Shown: positions 10,194-21,224 of the stretch, in pieces | Numbering within the stretch: the stretch's first letter is position 1 | Layout of the letters: each line of letters begins with the position of its first letter | Translations under genes and position numbers: made by a program | Notes under the pieces: generated by a model | What the model was told of the DNA's origin: nothing | Databases searched by the model: none | Seen by the model: the letters and a program-made list of their open reading frames with translations, nothing else | DNA from: an uncultured Pelagibacteraceae bacterium | GTDB taxonomy: Bacteria; Pseudomonadota; Alphaproteobacteria; Pelagibacterales; Pelagibacteraceae | Assembly: GCA_902572945.1 (NCBI GenBank) | Contig: CACGHU010000004.1 | Coordinates: 1-45,128 of the forward strand | Direction of reading: 5' to 3' | Length of the DNA stretch: 45,128 bases

Positions 10194-11537
10194 CTAATTG
10201 AAATTTTTTTCGTTTATGAATTCAAAAACCTCTTGGGCTATTTTTTCATTTCCTTCAACCGTATAATGTCCATACATTTCAAATGGGAATAGTTTAATAG
10301 GATTTTTCTCTTTATCAAAAACTTTATGAATATCTATAAAAGGAATATTTAATTCACTCATTACTGATTTTACTTTATTGTAATTGACATCATTATTATC
10401 GATTTTTTTATAACGTTTGTATGTTGGAAGATAAATAAAATAAAAATTTGAACCTTTCTTCTCTGTAAGCTCTTTTGCTAATTTTAATATTTCTTTAAAT
10501 TCTGGTTTTATTACATTTTGAGTTGGTGGTCTTCTCTTGCTCGGAAGCAATATATTTAAATTTGATCTTAATTGATTAAGTTTTAAATAAGAATATATTT
10601 TATATTTTAAGTCTGACGAAAGTTTTGCTTTTTTTGCTGCCTCTTTTTTCTCAAGATTAATTATTTTATCACTTAAATTATCAACTAATTTTTGTTTTTT
10701 TTTTAGATTTTGTGAAAAATTTATATTGTTTATATATTTTCTTAAAAAAATATTTCTTAATTCGTCTGATAGATTTTTAACATCGTTACCTTCATAATAG
10801 AACCATAATACATTTTTAACTCTATCGGGAAAAAATTCCCTCAATGACGCATATTCTAAAATAGGACCATTTGAACCATATCCTAAACTTATAACAGACT
10901 TATTTGATAAATTTCTAAGCTTAGATGAAATATCGTTGGGTCGATTAACACATGCGCCATGAACAAATGAGTCTCCAACTAAAAGGTATTCTACTTCAGT
11001 TTTATCCCACTCCTCATCAGGATTATTAAATCCATATCTATCACTTTTATAAATTGCATAATAACCATTCTCATTACAAAATATTGTTTTAGAATTAGAT
11101 TTTCCTGACAATGGTATAAAGTTTGAATTTGATTTATTTAAGTGTTTAAAAGGAAAAATTGTTACTGTAATTTCTTTATCATTTTTTTTTAAGTCATTAT
11201 AAATTTCTAATTTTGATCTTTTATCATATATGTTGCCTGTTTTTTTTTTATAAATTTTAGCTTTACGAAGTGAGGAGTCATTTACAATTAAATATGCTTC
11301 AAAAAGATAAAATGAAAATGATAAACTCAAAAAAAATATTAATAAATAAGTTTTAATTTTTTGAGAAAGAAAAATTGTAATTATAGAAAACAGTAATATT
11401 GAAACAGATACAATATAATAAAAAAAATAGTAATCTCTTCTGGCGCCCTGCCATACTATTTCTGATTTATAAAAGATATAGCATAAGAGCAATATAGAAA
11501 TAAATATGCATAAAGGGGAAAAAAATTTTTTAATCAT
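10194..11537 (-). CDS. Membrane-anchored SGNH/GDSL-like hydrolase domain protein
   Basis: About three N-terminal TM segments, then YLLVGDSFVHGACV (GDS block), SLGYGSNGPILEY, and C-terminal YGHYTVEGNEKIAQEV (His block). Confidence 0.65.
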   Translation of the reverse strand: MIKKFFSPLCIFISILLLCYIFYKSEIVWQGARRDYYFFYYIVSVSILLFSIITIFLSQKIKTYLLIFFLSLSFSFYLFEAYLIVNDSSLRKAKIYKKKTGNIYDKRSKLEIYNDLKKNDKEITVTIFPFKHLNKSNSNFIPLSGKSNSKTIFCNENGYYAIYKSDRYGFNNPDEEWDKTEVEYLLVGDSFVHGACVNRPNDISSKLRNLSNKSVISLGYGSNGPILEYASLREFFPDRVKNVLWFYYEGNDVKNLSDELRNIFLRKYINNINFSQNLKKKQKLVDNLSDKIINLEKKEAAKKAKLSSDLKYKIYSYLKLNQLRSNLNILLPSKRRPPTQNVIKPEFKEILKLAKELTEKKGSNFYFIYLPTYKRYKKIDNNDVNYNKVKSVMSELNIPFIDIHKVFDKEKNPIKLFPFEMYGHYTVEGNEKIAQEVFEFINEKNFN

Positions 11538-11736
11538 ATCAAATTTTTTATTTTTTTTAGGCTATTGTCATTATTTAAAATTTACACTTTTACAATTGTA
11601 AGGGTATTCTAAATGTGAAATTTTCATTTTTATAAATAAAAACTATACATCAAGAATACTTGAAATTTGCCTTCAATTTTTTAAATTTTGCCTAAAAAAG
11701 TTGAGTTATTTAAAAATAGTAAAATTTACAACAAAA

Positions 11737-11813
11737 TGGTGCGCCTGCAAGGAGTCGAACCCTGAACCTCCAGAGCCGAAATCTGGCGCTCTATCCAGTT
11801 GAGCTACAAGCGC
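11737..11813 (-). tRNA. tRNA-Arg (anticodon TCG), CCA encoded
   Basis: Reverse complement GCGCTTGTAGCTCAACTGGATAGAGCGCCAGATTTCGGCTCTGGAGGTTCAGGGTTCGACTCCCTGCAGGCGCACCA. Acceptor stem, anticodon stem CCAGA/TCTGG, loop TTTCGGC and T-arm GTTCGACTC all present. Confidence 0.93.
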
Positions 11814-11836
11814 ATATAGTATTAATATTACAATCT

Positions 11837-12814
11837 ATGAAAAATATCATTAACTTAATTGCTGAGAAAGAAGATAATAACCAAAGAGTAGATCAATTTA
11901 TTGCTCACAAAGAACCTTCTTTAAGTAGAACCAGAATTAAAAATTTAATTATTAAATCAAAATTGAAAATAAATAAAAAAATTATTGAAGATCCTTCAAA
12001 AAAAATTATTGCTGGTGATTTGCTATTTTTAGAGATACCGAAGCCTAAACAGTTATCTTTAAAACCTTATGAATACAAACTAGATATTATTTTTGAAGAT
12101 GAAGACTTATTGGTCGTTAATAAAAGTGCCGGCATATCAATACATCCTGGTCCTGGAAACTATGACAATACTATTGTAAATGCGCTGATTAATTATAATA
12201 AAAAACTCTCAAATATTGGCGATGAGCTAAGGCCTGGAATTGTACATAGGTTAGATAAAGATACCTCAGGATTAATATTAATTGCAAAAAATAATTTATC
12301 ACATGAAAATTTATCAAATCAGTTTAATAATCATACTGTTAATAGAATATACCAAGCCCTAATATGGGGAAAACTAAGACCTCAAAAAGGGAAAATTGAA
12401 ACCTATATTAAAAGAAGTTCTAAGAACAGACAATTAATGGAAGTTAGTTTTTCAAGAGGAAAAAAGGCTATAACAAATTACAAAACATTAAATGTTTTTG
12501 AAAATAAAAAAATACCAACATTTAGTTTGATTGAATGCAAACTTGAAACAGGTCGTACGCATCAAATACGAGTTCACATGGCTTTTAAAGGCAATAATAT
12601 TTTGGGCGACAAAAAATACAAAAAAAAATTTAAGAAAATTAAAAATATAGATCTAGGTCTTGAAAAAACTTTAATTGAGCTGGATAGACAATTTTTACAT
12701 GCAAAAAGTATAGGTTTTATCCACCCTAGAAATGGTCAAAAATTAGATTTTACATCTAATTTACCCTCAGATTTAGAATTGGTTGTAAAAAAGCTTAGAA
12801 ATGCTTGTAAATAA
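11837..12814 (+). CDS. rluD: RluA-family 23S rRNA pseudouridine synthase (RluD-like)
   Basis: S4-like N-terminus (QRVDQFIAHKEPSLSRTRIKNLI) and catalytic motif GIVHRLDKDTSGLILIAKN. Confidence 0.9.
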   Translation: MKNIINLIAEKEDNNQRVDQFIAHKEPSLSRTRIKNLIIKSKLKINKKIIEDPSKKIIAGDLLFLEIPKPKQLSLKPYEYKLDIIFEDEDLLVVNKSAGISIHPGPGNYDNTIVNALINYNKKLSNIGDELRPGIVHRLDKDTSGLILIAKNNLSHENLSNQFNNHTVNRIYQALIWGKLRPQKGKIETYIKRSSKNRQLMEVSFSRGKKAITNYKTLNVFENKKIPTFSLIECKLETGRTHQIRVHMAFKGNNILGDKKYKKKFKKIKNIDLGLEKTLIELDRQFLHAKSIGFIHPRNGQKLDFTSNLPSDLELVVKKLRNACK

Positions 12815-12856
12815 AACCATTGTAAAATAAGAAAATTTTATTAAATAAATACTGCT

Positions 12857-13747
12857 ATGAATTCAACATCTATGAAGTTTCCTGCATTATCAAATGAGGG
12901 CGGTCTTGCTGCCTATTTAGACCAAATCAAAAAGTTTCCTATGTTGGATGCTGAAGAAGAATATATGCTTGCAAAAAATTGGAAATCAACCGGAAATGTT
13001 AAATCTGCAGAAAAATTAGTTACCAGTCACTTAAGACTAGTTGCAAAGATTGCTATGGGTTACAAAGGTTATGGTCTGCCGCTTAATGAAATAATTTCTG
13101 AGGGAAATGTCGGGCTAATGCAAGCTGTAAAAAAGTTTGAACCAGAGAAAGGTTTTAGGCTAGCAACCTATGCGATGTGGTGGATTAAAGCATCTATACA
13201 AGAATATATTCTTAGATCTTGGAGTTTAGTAAAGATTGGAACTACAACAGCACAAAAGAAATTATTTTTTAACCTAAAAAAATTAAAAAATCAAATAGCG
13301 CCTAGGACTGAAGGTGATTTGAGAGATGAGCACGTGAAAGATATTGCCAATAAGTTAAATGTAACTGAGAATGAAGTAGTATCAATGAATAGAAGGCTAT
13401 CAGGTCGTGAGCAGTCCCTCAATGCACCGATAGGTGAAGATGGAGATGAATGGCAAGATTGGGTAGTAGATAACGAAATGGACCAGGAACTCAAATTTGC
13501 CCAACAAGAGGAAATGGAGCAAAGAAAAGATCTTTTACAAGACTCTATTAAAATATTAAATGATAGAGAAAGGCAAATTCTTTATGCTAGAAGACTAAAT
13601 GACAATCCAGAAACTTTGGAAGATCTGAGTAAAAAATTTAAGATTAGCAGAGAAAGAATTCGGCAAATTGAAAATAAAGCTTTTGAGAAATTACAAAAAC
13701 ATATGTTAAATTCAGCGAAATCAAAAAATCTATTGCCTGCAAATTAA
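12857..13747 (+). CDS. rpoH: RNA polymerase sigma-32 (heat shock) factor
   Basis: Sigma-70 regions 2 and 4 ([81 protein letters not shown]) and the RpoH box. Confidence 0.93.
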   Translation: MNSTSMKFPALSNEGGLAAYLDQIKKFPMLDAEEEYMLAKNWKSTGNVKSAEKLVTSHLRLVAKIAMGYKGYGLPLNEIISEGNVGLMQAVKKFEPEKGFRLATYAMWWIKASIQEYILRSWSLVKIGTTTAQKKLFFNLKKLKNQIAPRTEGDLRDEHVKDIANKLNVTENEVVSMNRRLSGREQSLNAPIGEDGDEWQDWVVDNEMDQELKFAQQEEMEQRKDLLQDSIKILNDRERQILYARRLNDNPETLEDLSKKFKISRERIRQIENKAFEKLQKHMLNSAKSKNLLPAN

Positions 13748-15036
13748 CTTTTAAAAGGGTCTACAATTAAAATTGTATCATTTCTTTCTGGACTTGTAGA
13801 AATACTTGAAATTTTAGTTTCTATAAATTTTTCAAGTTCATTAATATAAGCTTTTGCGTTTTTTGGTAAATCATCAAATTTTTTAATTCCCCTAGTTTCA
13901 GTTTTCCATCCCTCGAAAGATTTGTATATTGGCTTTACTTTTAATTGATCCTCCACAGCTGCAGGCAGATAATCTATTTCTTTTCCATCAATTTCATATG
14001 CAATACACATTTTAATTTCATCCAATTCATCTAAAACGTCAAGTTTAGTGAGAGCAATGCCATCAATTCCAGAAATTTTTATAGTCTGTCTAACCAACAC
14101 ACCATCAAACCATCCACATCTTCTTTTTCGACTTGTTACAGTACCAAATTCTTTTCCCCTTGTGCCAAGTTTCTCTCCTACATCATTTTTCAACTCAGTT
14201 GGAAATGGTCCTTCACCTACTCTAGTTGTATAGGCCTTTGTTATTCCTAAAACATAATTTATTGAATTTGGTCCACAACCAGAACCTGTCGCAGCTGCAG
14301 ACGCAACAGTATTGGATGACGTCACAAAAGGATAAGTTCCATGATCAACATCTAACAATATTCCCTGAGCCCCCTCAAATAATATCTTTTTATTGTTTTT
14401 TTTAAATTCGTATATTTTTTTCCACACCGGTTTTGAAAATTTTAAAATATGTGGAGCAATTTTGAGTAAATCTTCTTTGAGTTTATCTTTTTTAAAAATT
14501 TTTTTACCCAAACCCCTTCTAATAGCATTGTGATGCAACAAAACTGTTTCGAGTCTCTGATTAAGATTTTTTTCTGACATAAGGTCCATTATTCTTATTG
14601 ATCTTCTTCCAACTTTGTCCTCATATGCAGGGCCAATTCCTCTTCTAGTTGTGCCTATTTTAGCTTTGCCAGCTGCATCTTCTCGTATTTCGTCCATTTC
14701 TTTATGAAATGGTAAAATTAGATTTGCAGATTCTGAGATAATCAAATTATCAACATCAACTTTAACACCTTTTGACTTTATTTCTGAGATTTCATCTAGA
14801 AACGCCCATGGATCAATTACAACTCCATTTCCTATTATTGAAATTTTATTTTTTCTTACGATGCCTGATGGAAGTAATCTTAATTTATATGTAACCCCAT
14901 CAATAACTAAGGTGTGTCCAGCATTGTGTCCTCCTTGAAATCTTACAACAACATCGGCCTCACTTGATAGCCAATCTACAATTTTTCCTTTTCCCTCATC
15001 ACCCCACTGTGAACCAATTACTACAACATTATTCAT
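13744..15036 (-). CDS. purA: Adenylosuccinate synthetase
   Basis: [63 protein letters not shown]. Confidence 0.97.
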   Translation of the reverse strand: MNNVVVIGSQWGDEGKGKIVDWLSSEADVVVRFQGGHNAGHTLVIDGVTYKLRLLPSGIVRKNKISIIGNGVVIDPWAFLDEISEIKSKGVKVDVDNLIISESANLILPFHKEMDEIREDAAGKAKIGTTRRGIGPAYEDKVGRRSIRIMDLMSEKNLNQRLETVLLHHNAIRRGLGKKIFKKDKLKEDLLKIAPHILKFSKPVWKKIYEFKKNNKKILFEGAQGILLDVDHGTYPFVTSSNTVASAAATGSGCGPNSINYVLGITKAYTTRVGEGPFPTELKNDVGEKLGTRGKEFGTVTSRKRRCGWFDGVLVRQTIKISGIDGIALTKLDVLDELDEIKMCIAYEIDGKEIDYLPAAVEDQLKVKPIYKSFEGWKTETRGIKKFDDLPKNAKAYINELEKFIETKISSISTSPERNDTILIVDPFKS

Positions 15037-15845
15037 AAATATTTTTTATCTAATTTAAAACTTACTAAATGATTAATTGGTCCATTTCCTTTACCATAGT
15101 TGGGACTAGTTTTTATTGAATGGTTAACATAATTAATTGCTAACTCACAAGATTTCTTTAGTGTTTTTCCACATGAAAAATATGTTGCTATTGCACTAGA
15201 TAGTGAGCAGCCAGTACCATGTAGATTTTTGGTAGGAATTTTTTTGTTACGAAAAATTTTTATTTCTTTTTTGTTAACGAATATATCCGTAATAATTTTG
15301 GTTTTAAGATGACCTCCTTTTAAAAGGACATTTTTTGCTCCCATATTAATTAATTTTTGACTAGCATAAATCATATCATCTATGGTCATAATTTTTATGT
15401 TTGCAAGAATCTCTGCCTCTGGAATATTTGGTGTAATCAATTCAACCTTTTTAATAAAATGTTTTTTTATTTTAATAATAGCATTTCGATTAATTAATTT
15501 TACGCCAGTAGAGGTCACCATTACAGGGTCTAATATTATTTTTTTAGCTTTTATTTTTTTTAGTGATTTTGAAACTGCTTCTATAACATCTGCAGAGTGC
15601 AACATTCCAATTTTAATTGCATCTGGTTTGATGTCTTTTGAAGTATATTCAATTTGCTTTGAAATTTCTTTGCTAGGAATTTTTATAACAGACAACACAC
15701 CAGTAGTATTTTGAGTGGTCAAAGCAGTTATAGCTGTCATAGCATAGGATCCAAGTGAAGTCATTGTTTTTATATCCGCTTGTATTCCAGCTCCACCTGA
15801 TGAATCTGATCCAGCAATAATGAGTAACTTTGATTTTATTTTCAA
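15033..15845 (-). CDS. thiD: Hydroxymethylpyrimidine/phosphomethylpyrimidine kinase
   Basis: [41 protein letters not shown] and [14 protein letters not shown]. Confidence 0.94.
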   Translation of the reverse strand: MKIKSKLLIIAGSDSSGGAGIQADIKTMTSLGSYAMTAITALTTQNTTGVLSVIKIPSKEISKQIEYTSKDIKPDAIKIGMLHSADVIEAVSKSLKKIKAKKIILDPVMVTSTGVKLINRNAIIKIKKHFIKKVELITPNIPEAEILANIKIMTIDDMIYASQKLINMGAKNVLLKGGHLKTKIITDIFVNKKEIKIFRNKKIPTKNLHGTGCSLSSAIATYFSCGKTLKKSCELAINYVNHSIKTSPNYGKGNGPINHLVSFKLDKKYL

Positions 15846-17176
15846 CTGATTAACGACCTTTTTACAATATTAATACATTTAGATAATATTTGTTTATTTT
15901 TTGCTTCAACCATAATTCTTATCTTTGGTTCAGTACCAGATTTTCTTACCAGAATTCTTCCATTATTATTTAATAATTTTATTGACGTGTTTATTGCTTT
16001 TTTACATTTTTCCGAATTTATTATATTTTTATCGCTTACCGTGATATTTTTTAAAACTTGAGGCGTTGGGGTGAAGTTATAAAATAACTCACTAGCCTTT
16101 TTACCTTTTCTCATTGAAAATAAAATTTCAAGAGCAACTAATAAACCATCACCTGTAGTGGCAAACTTTCCTAATATTATATGTCCAGATTGTTCTCCGC
16201 CAAGATTAAATCTATTTTTTTGCATTTTTTCTTTAACAAACCTATCTCCAACATTTGATCTTAAAAATTTAATTTTATTTTTTTTTAAAAAATCTTCTAA
16301 ACCAAAATTTGACATTAAGGTACCTATTACTCCACCTTTTAAAATTTTTTTTCTTTTCCACCGATTTGCAAGCATAGCTATAATTTGGTCACCATCAACA
16401 ATCCTTGCATTTTCATCACATACAATTATTCTATCTGCGTCACCATCAAGAGATATACCTAAATCTACTTTTTTTTTTGAAACAAGCATTCTTATCTTTT
16501 GTGGAAATGTTGACCCACATTTATCATTTATATTAAGCCCATTGGGCGAAACACCCACTTCATAAACTTTTGCGCCTAATGATTTAAGTAATTTGGGTGC
16601 AGACTTATAACCTGCACCATTTGCGCAGTCTATTGCAATACTGGTCCCTTTTAGATTAAAATCATTTGGGAAATTTTTCCTCAAAATTTTAATATAATTA
16701 TCAGTAGCATTTTCTAATCGTTTTACCCTACCTAAATTTTTTGGTAATGTAAGATTTTTAACAATTTTTGAGTCAATTAGTTTTTCAATTTTCTTTTCAA
16801 TTTTATCTGACAACTTTAATCCATCAGGACCAAATAATTTTAAACCATTATCATGATAAGGATTGTGTGACGCGGTAATCATTATACCTAAATTTGCTCT
16901 CATTTTTTTTGTAAGCATAGCTAAGCCATTTGTGGGTAAAGGTCCAAGTGTGAAAACGTGCATTCCTGCAGAAGCTAATCCAGATACCAATGCAGGTTCT
17001 AAAGTATAGCCAGAGAGTCTTGTATCTTTAGCTATAACAGCAGTTTGTTTATTTTTTTTTAAATTCTTAAAGTAGGTACCTGCTGCCAATCCAAACTTAA
17101 AAAACATTTCACCATTAATTTTTTTTCCATTTACTTCTCCTCTAATACCGTCAGTCCCAAAATATTTTTTTAACAT
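15842..17176 (-). CDS. glmM: Phosphoglucosamine mutase
   Basis: YFGTDGIRGEVN, GIMITASHNPYHDNGLKLFG, DGDADRIIVCDE, GGEQSGHIIL. Confidence 0.95.
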   Translation of the reverse strand: MLKKYFGTDGIRGEVNGKKINGEMFFKFGLAAGTYFKNLKKNKQTAVIAKDTRLSGYTLEPALVSGLASAGMHVFTLGPLPTNGLAMLTKKMRANLGIMITASHNPYHDNGLKLFGPDGLKLSDKIEKKIEKLIDSKIVKNLTLPKNLGRVKRLENATDNYIKILRKNFPNDFNLKGTSIAIDCANGAGYKSAPKLLKSLGAKVYEVGVSPNGLNINDKCGSTFPQKIRMLVSKKKVDLGISLDGDADRIIVCDENARIVDGDQIIAMLANRWKRKKILKGGVIGTLMSNFGLEDFLKKNKIKFLRSNVGDRFVKEKMQKNRFNLGGEQSGHIILGKFATTGDGLLVALEILFSMRKGKKASELFYNFTPTPQVLKNITVSDKNIINSEKCKKAINTSIKLLNNNGRILVRKSGTEPKIRIMVEAKNKQILSKCINIVKRSLIS

Positions 17177-18231
17177 TATGTAAATTTTAAAGTCTTAAAA
17201 ACTTTTATCGCTTGATTTATTTCGTTTAAATCATGAACTCTTAAGATTTGTATTCCTTGCGTCATTAGCCATATACTTGAAGATATTGTGCCTCCTAGTC
17301 GTTCTTTACTATCATTTATCCCCGCTAAATCTTTTATAAATCTTTTTCTAGATATTCCTAACATTACAGGATAACCAAGAGAGTGAAAAATAGAAACGTG
17401 CTTTAAAAGAGTAATATTATGTTTCAAGTTTTTACCAAAACCAATTCCTGGATCTAAAATTATATTTTTGTGCTTTATTCCTTTATTTTTAATTATTTTT
17501 AATTTTTTTTCAAAAAAATCATAAATATCAAGAACTACATTTTTATAATTTGGTTTTTTTTGCATGTTTCTAGGTGAACCTTTAATATGATGGATAACAA
17601 ATGGCTTATTTGTTTTTCTCAAATAATCAATTGTGGAAATGTCGTAATTTAGTCCAGACACATCGTTTATTAAATCAACTTTATAATTTGAGGCAGACTT
17701 CATTATTTTACTTTTTCTTGTATCAATAGAAATTAAACAATTAAGGTTTTTAGCTTTTTTGAAAAAACTTTCCATTCTCTTCCACTCTTCTTTTAAAGTT
17801 ATATCTTTTGCTCCTGGTCTCGTAGATTCTCCTCCCACATCAATTATTTTGCAACCTTTTTCAATAAAATATCTAGCGCGTTTTAAAGCAATTTTTGTTT
17901 TATTAAATTTTCCCCCATCGGAAAAACTATCTGGTGTCATGTTGATCACACCCATCAAAATTGGTAAATTTGCTAAATTTAGTCTCTTAAATTTTTTTTT
18001 TTTAACAATATTTGAGATATCGAGATTTATTTTTCTCTTTAAAACTTTTTTTAAATTACTAATTTTCTTAATATGTAATAATTTTTTATTTTTTCTTGAA
18101 ATTATCTCTATTGAATCAAAAGATATAAGTTTACTTCCACATAAAGGCAATGATTGCTTTTTTAAAACTTTTCTTTCTGATTGTTTCCCATAATAAAAAT
18201 TACACGGTTTAGTGTAATATTTATCCATCAA
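17176..18231 (-). CDS. folP: Dihydropteroate synthase
   Basis: LMGVINMTPDSFSDGGKF, IIDVGGESTRPGA, LINDVSGL, ILDPGIGFGK. Confidence 0.93.
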   Translation of the reverse strand: MMDKYYTKPCNFYYGKQSERKVLKKQSLPLCGSKLISFDSIEIISRKNKKLLHIKKISNLKKVLKRKINLDISNIVKKKKFKRLNLANLPILMGVINMTPDSFSDGGKFNKTKIALKRARYFIEKGCKIIDVGGESTRPGAKDITLKEEWKRMESFFKKAKNLNCLISIDTRKSKIMKSASNYKVDLINDVSGLNYDISTIDYLRKTNKPFVIHHIKGSPRNMQKKPNYKNVVLDIYDFFEKKLKIIKNKGIKHKNIILDPGIGFGKNLKHNITLLKHVSIFHSLGYPVMLGISRKRFIKDLAGINDSKERLGGTISSSIWLMTQGIQILRVHDLNEINQAIKVFKTLKFT

Positions 18232-18234
18232 GGA

Positions 18235-20127
18235 TTAATGAACTATCTTTGGTTTTAACCCAATAGAGCTCAATGCTGAAGATTGATCGTCTCCATCATC
18301 CTGAATATCTTGTTTTCCAGCTGGATATATATTCTTGTTGACCAAGTCTTCAATTTCTTTACCGGTTAATGTTTCATAAGTTAGCAATGCCTTAGCTAAT
18401 TTGTGTAAATCATCGATTTTTTCAGTTAAAACTTTTCTTGCTCTATCATAACCTTTATCAACAAACTTTCTTATTTCTGCGTCTACCTTTTTAGCAGTTT
18501 CTTCAGACATATTTTGTTGACGAGCTACAGATCTTCCAAGAAATACTTCCTCTTCATTTTCTCCGTAAGCTACTGGACCTAATTCTTTACTTAATCCTGC
18601 TCTCATAACCATAGCTCTTGCTCTTTTAGTTGCTTGCTCAATATCGCTCACTGCACCAGTGGTTACCTTATCATCACCAAAAATTAATTCTTCAGCAACC
18701 CGTCCTCCCATCGCAATGGCCATTTGTGCGTGTAATTGTTCTCTAGTTTGTGAAACTTCATCTTTCTCAGGAAGTTGCATTACCATTCCAAGCGCTCTCC
18801 CTCTTGGTATAATTGTGGCTTTGTGAATTGGATAAGCAGCTTTTTCATTTATTGTTACTATTGCATGTCCAGCTTCATGGTACGCTGTAAGTTTCTTTTC
18901 TTCCTCAGTCATTACCATTGATCTTCTTTCTGCTCCCATCATTACTTTATCTTTTGCTTCTTCAAATTCTTGATTTGTAACAATTCTTTTATTTTTTCTA
19001 GCTGCAAGAAGAGCGGCTTCGTTGACTAAGTTTGCAAGATCTGCTCCAGAAAAGCCTGGTGTTCCTCTTGCTACAGTTCTTAAATTAATGTCTGGTGCCA
19101 TAGATATTTTTTTTGAATGCACTTTTAAGATTTTTTCTCTACCAATTATGTCTGGTAGTGAAACTACTACTTGTCTATCAAATCTTCCAGGCCGCAATAA
19201 AGCTGGATCTAATACATCTGGTCTATTCGTGGCAGCTATTATTATAACACCCTCATTTGTATCAAAGCCATCCATCTCAACTAATAGCTGGTTCAATGTT
19301 TGCTCTCTCTCGTCATTTCCTCCTCCTAAGCCAGCTCCTCTACTTCTTCCAACTGCATCTATTTCATCAATAAAAATTATGCAAGGTGAATGTTTCTTTC
19401 CTTGCTCAAACATATCTCTAACTCTTGATGCTCCAACTCCGACAAACATTTCAACGAAATCTGATCCAGAAATTGTGAAGAATGGAACTCCTGCCTCTCC
19501 TGCAATTGCTCTAGCAAGTAATGTTTTACCTGTTCCTGGAGGACCCACTAATAAACACCCACGTGGAATTTTTCCACCTAATCTACTAAATTTTTTTGGA
19601 TCTCTTAAGAATTCAACAACTTCTTCTACTTCCTCTTTTGCTTCCTCAACTCCAGCAACATCGTTAAAAGTAACTTTTCCTTTCAACTCATTCATCATTT
19701 TTGCTTTGGATCTTCCAAAACCCATTGCTCCACCTTTTCCACCCTGCATTTGTCTCATGAAGAAAATCCAAACTGCAATTAATAAAAGCATAGGGAACCA
19801 CGAAAGTAAAACACCAAACAAGGAAGGCATTTTTTCATCAAGAGGAGCAGCTGAAATTGAAATACCTTTTGAAGATAATTTTTCAATTAAATTTGGATCA
19901 TTGGGAGCATAAGTTGCAAAACTACTTCCATCTGAAAGCTCACCATTAATATTATTACCTTTGATTTCGACCTTAACCACTCTCCCATTTTCAACTTCAC
20001 TGAGGAACTCAGAGAAATTTATTTGGTTATTTTTTGATATATTGGCTTGTGGGTTTTTAAACATGTTATATAGACCAATTGTAAGAAATACAATTATTGC
20101 CCACATTGCTAAATTTTTGAAATTCAT
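18235..20127 (-). CDS. ftsH: ATP-dependent zinc metalloprotease FtsH
   Basis: N-terminal TMs, [30 protein letters not shown] motif, [10 protein letters not shown] zinc site. Confidence 0.97.
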   Translation of the reverse strand: MNFKNLAMWAIIVFLTIGLYNMFKNPQANISKNNQINFSEFLSEVENGRVVKVEIKGNNINGELSDGSSFATYAPNDPNLIEKLSSKGISISAAPLDEKMPSLFGVLLSWFPMLLLIAVWIFFMRQMQGGKGGAMGFGRSKAKMMNELKGKVTFNDVAGVEEAKEEVEEVVEFLRDPKKFSRLGGKIPRGCLLVGPPGTGKTLLARAIAGEAGVPFFTISGSDFVEMFVGVGASRVRDMFEQGKKHSPCIIFIDEIDAVGRSRGAGLGGGNDEREQTLNQLLVEMDGFDTNEGVIIIAATNRPDVLDPALLRPGRFDRQVVVSLPDIIGREKILKVHSKKISMAPDINLRTVARGTPGFSGADLANLVNEAALLAARKNKRIVTNQEFEEAKDKVMMGAERRSMVMTEEEKKLTAYHEAGHAIVTINEKAAYPIHKATIIPRGRALGMVMQLPEKDEVSQTREQLHAQMAIAMGGRVAEELIFGDDKVTTGAVSDIEQATKRARAMVMRAGLSKELGPVAYGENEEEVFLGRSVARQQNMSEETAKKVDAEIRKFVDKGYDRARKVLTEKIDDLHKLAKALLTYETLTGKEIEDLVNKNIYPAGKQDIQDDGDDQSSALSSIGLKPKIVH

Positions 20128-20195
20128 AACTATAAAATAAGTGTTATTTAAAATTTAACAAGTGTCTATTTTTGCGCTAATTTGACCTTGTTGAT

Positions 20196-21224
20196 TTATT
20201 CTTTAGTGATTATCACCGTTTCATTGATTTTTTCAAAGACACAGCCACCGAGAGTGGTTTTATATGGCTTATTTTGAGATGACATTAAGTATATCAGCCT
20301 GCTCATTTTCTTTCCTCTTGGTGGATAATATCTATTACTAAGATCTTTGAGAATCACGTTCATTGACCTTAATATTACTTCTTCAGGTTTTAAAAAAAAA
20401 TTTTTATTTATTAAATATGAATTAGTTTTTTTTAAGAAAGTCGTATTATTAGAAATGTTTTTTTTTGCATAAAAATCTAATGCACTATTTGCAGATTTTA
20501 GATTATTAATTGTAAGTGCTAATTTATTTGTTTCTAAACCCTCTTTTTGAAACACATCAAGAATTTTTCTTACTCTTACTCTTTTAAAATCCTCGTTTTT
20601 ATTTGACGGATCCTTTATAAATTTTCCAAAAATCTTATACGCAAGTTTTTCAAGATCTTTTTTCGGAATGTCAATCATTGGTCTTAGTAATGCGATATTG
20701 GAAATTTCTGTTTTTTTCCCTAGTGAGGTTAAACCTTTTAAACCACTTCCTCTGGTCATTCTTAAAAAAAAATTTTCATGTAAATCGTTTAATTGATGAC
20801 CAAGTATAATCGTTTCAACTTTCAATCTTTTGCACTCTTTAGTCAACAAATGATACCTGTAATTTCTTGCAATTTTCTGAATATTTGAATTTGGTTTTTT
20901 TCCTTTCCAAACCAAGATTTTGCAGTCAATGCCAATTTTTTTTAATATTCGTACAACTTTATTTGCTTCATCGGAAGATTCTTTTCTTAACCTGTGGTCA
21001 ACTACTGCATAACTAAATTTAGCTGAATTATTTATTGAATAACATTTAGCAAGGAATGCCAGAGATAGACTATCTGGGCCTCCAGATACAGCAATTAGAG
21101 ATTTTTTAACTCCTTTAATATTTTTGGAGAAAATTTGATAAATTTTGTTTATAAATTTTTGATCAAGAAAAAAATTTGTTTTATTAAGAATCCTCTTTTT
21201 TACACTCAAACTTTTTTTCTTCAT
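20196..21224 (-). CDS. tilS: tRNA(Ile)-lysidine synthetase
   Basis: SLIAVSGGPDSLSLAFLAK PP-loop, VDHRLRKESSDEA, LGHQLNDLHENFFLRMTRGSGLKGL; located between cpoB and ftsH. Start uncertain: the ORF track extends to 21278, and ATG at 21224 or TTG at 21209 gives a smaller overlap with cpoB. Confidence 0.88.
   Translation of the reverse strand: MKKKSLSVKKRILNKTNFFLDQKFINKIYQIFSKNIKGVKKSLIAVSGGPDSLSLAFLAKCYSINNSAKFSYAVVDHRLRKESSDEANKVVRILKKIGIDCKILVWKGKKPNSNIQKIARNYRYHLLTKECKRLKVETIILGHQLNDLHENFFLRMTRGSGLKGLTSLGKKTEISNIALLRPMIDIPKKDLEKLAYKIFGKFIKDPSNKNEDFKRVRVRKILDVFQKEGLETNKLALTINNLKSANSALDFYAKKNISNNTTFLKKTNSYLINKNFFLKPEEVILRSMNVILKDLSNRYYPPRGKKMSRLIYLMSSQNKPYKTTLGGCVFEKINETVIITKE

Noticed and set aside
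16158-16565. 135-aa plus-strand ORF antisense to glmM
   Set aside because: Phe/Pro/Ser-rich antisense artefact entirely inside glmM; no RBS or family signature.
17759-18193. 144-aa plus-strand ORF antisense to folP
   Set aside because: Antisense of folP; Phe/Leu/Ile-rich because sense Lys/Asn codons read as Phe/Leu/Ile.
19022-19912. 296-aa plus-strand ORF antisense to ftsH
   Set aside because: Shadow ORF of the highly conserved FtsH gene; composition (Ser/Pro/Phe-rich) is that of antisense translation with no domain motif.
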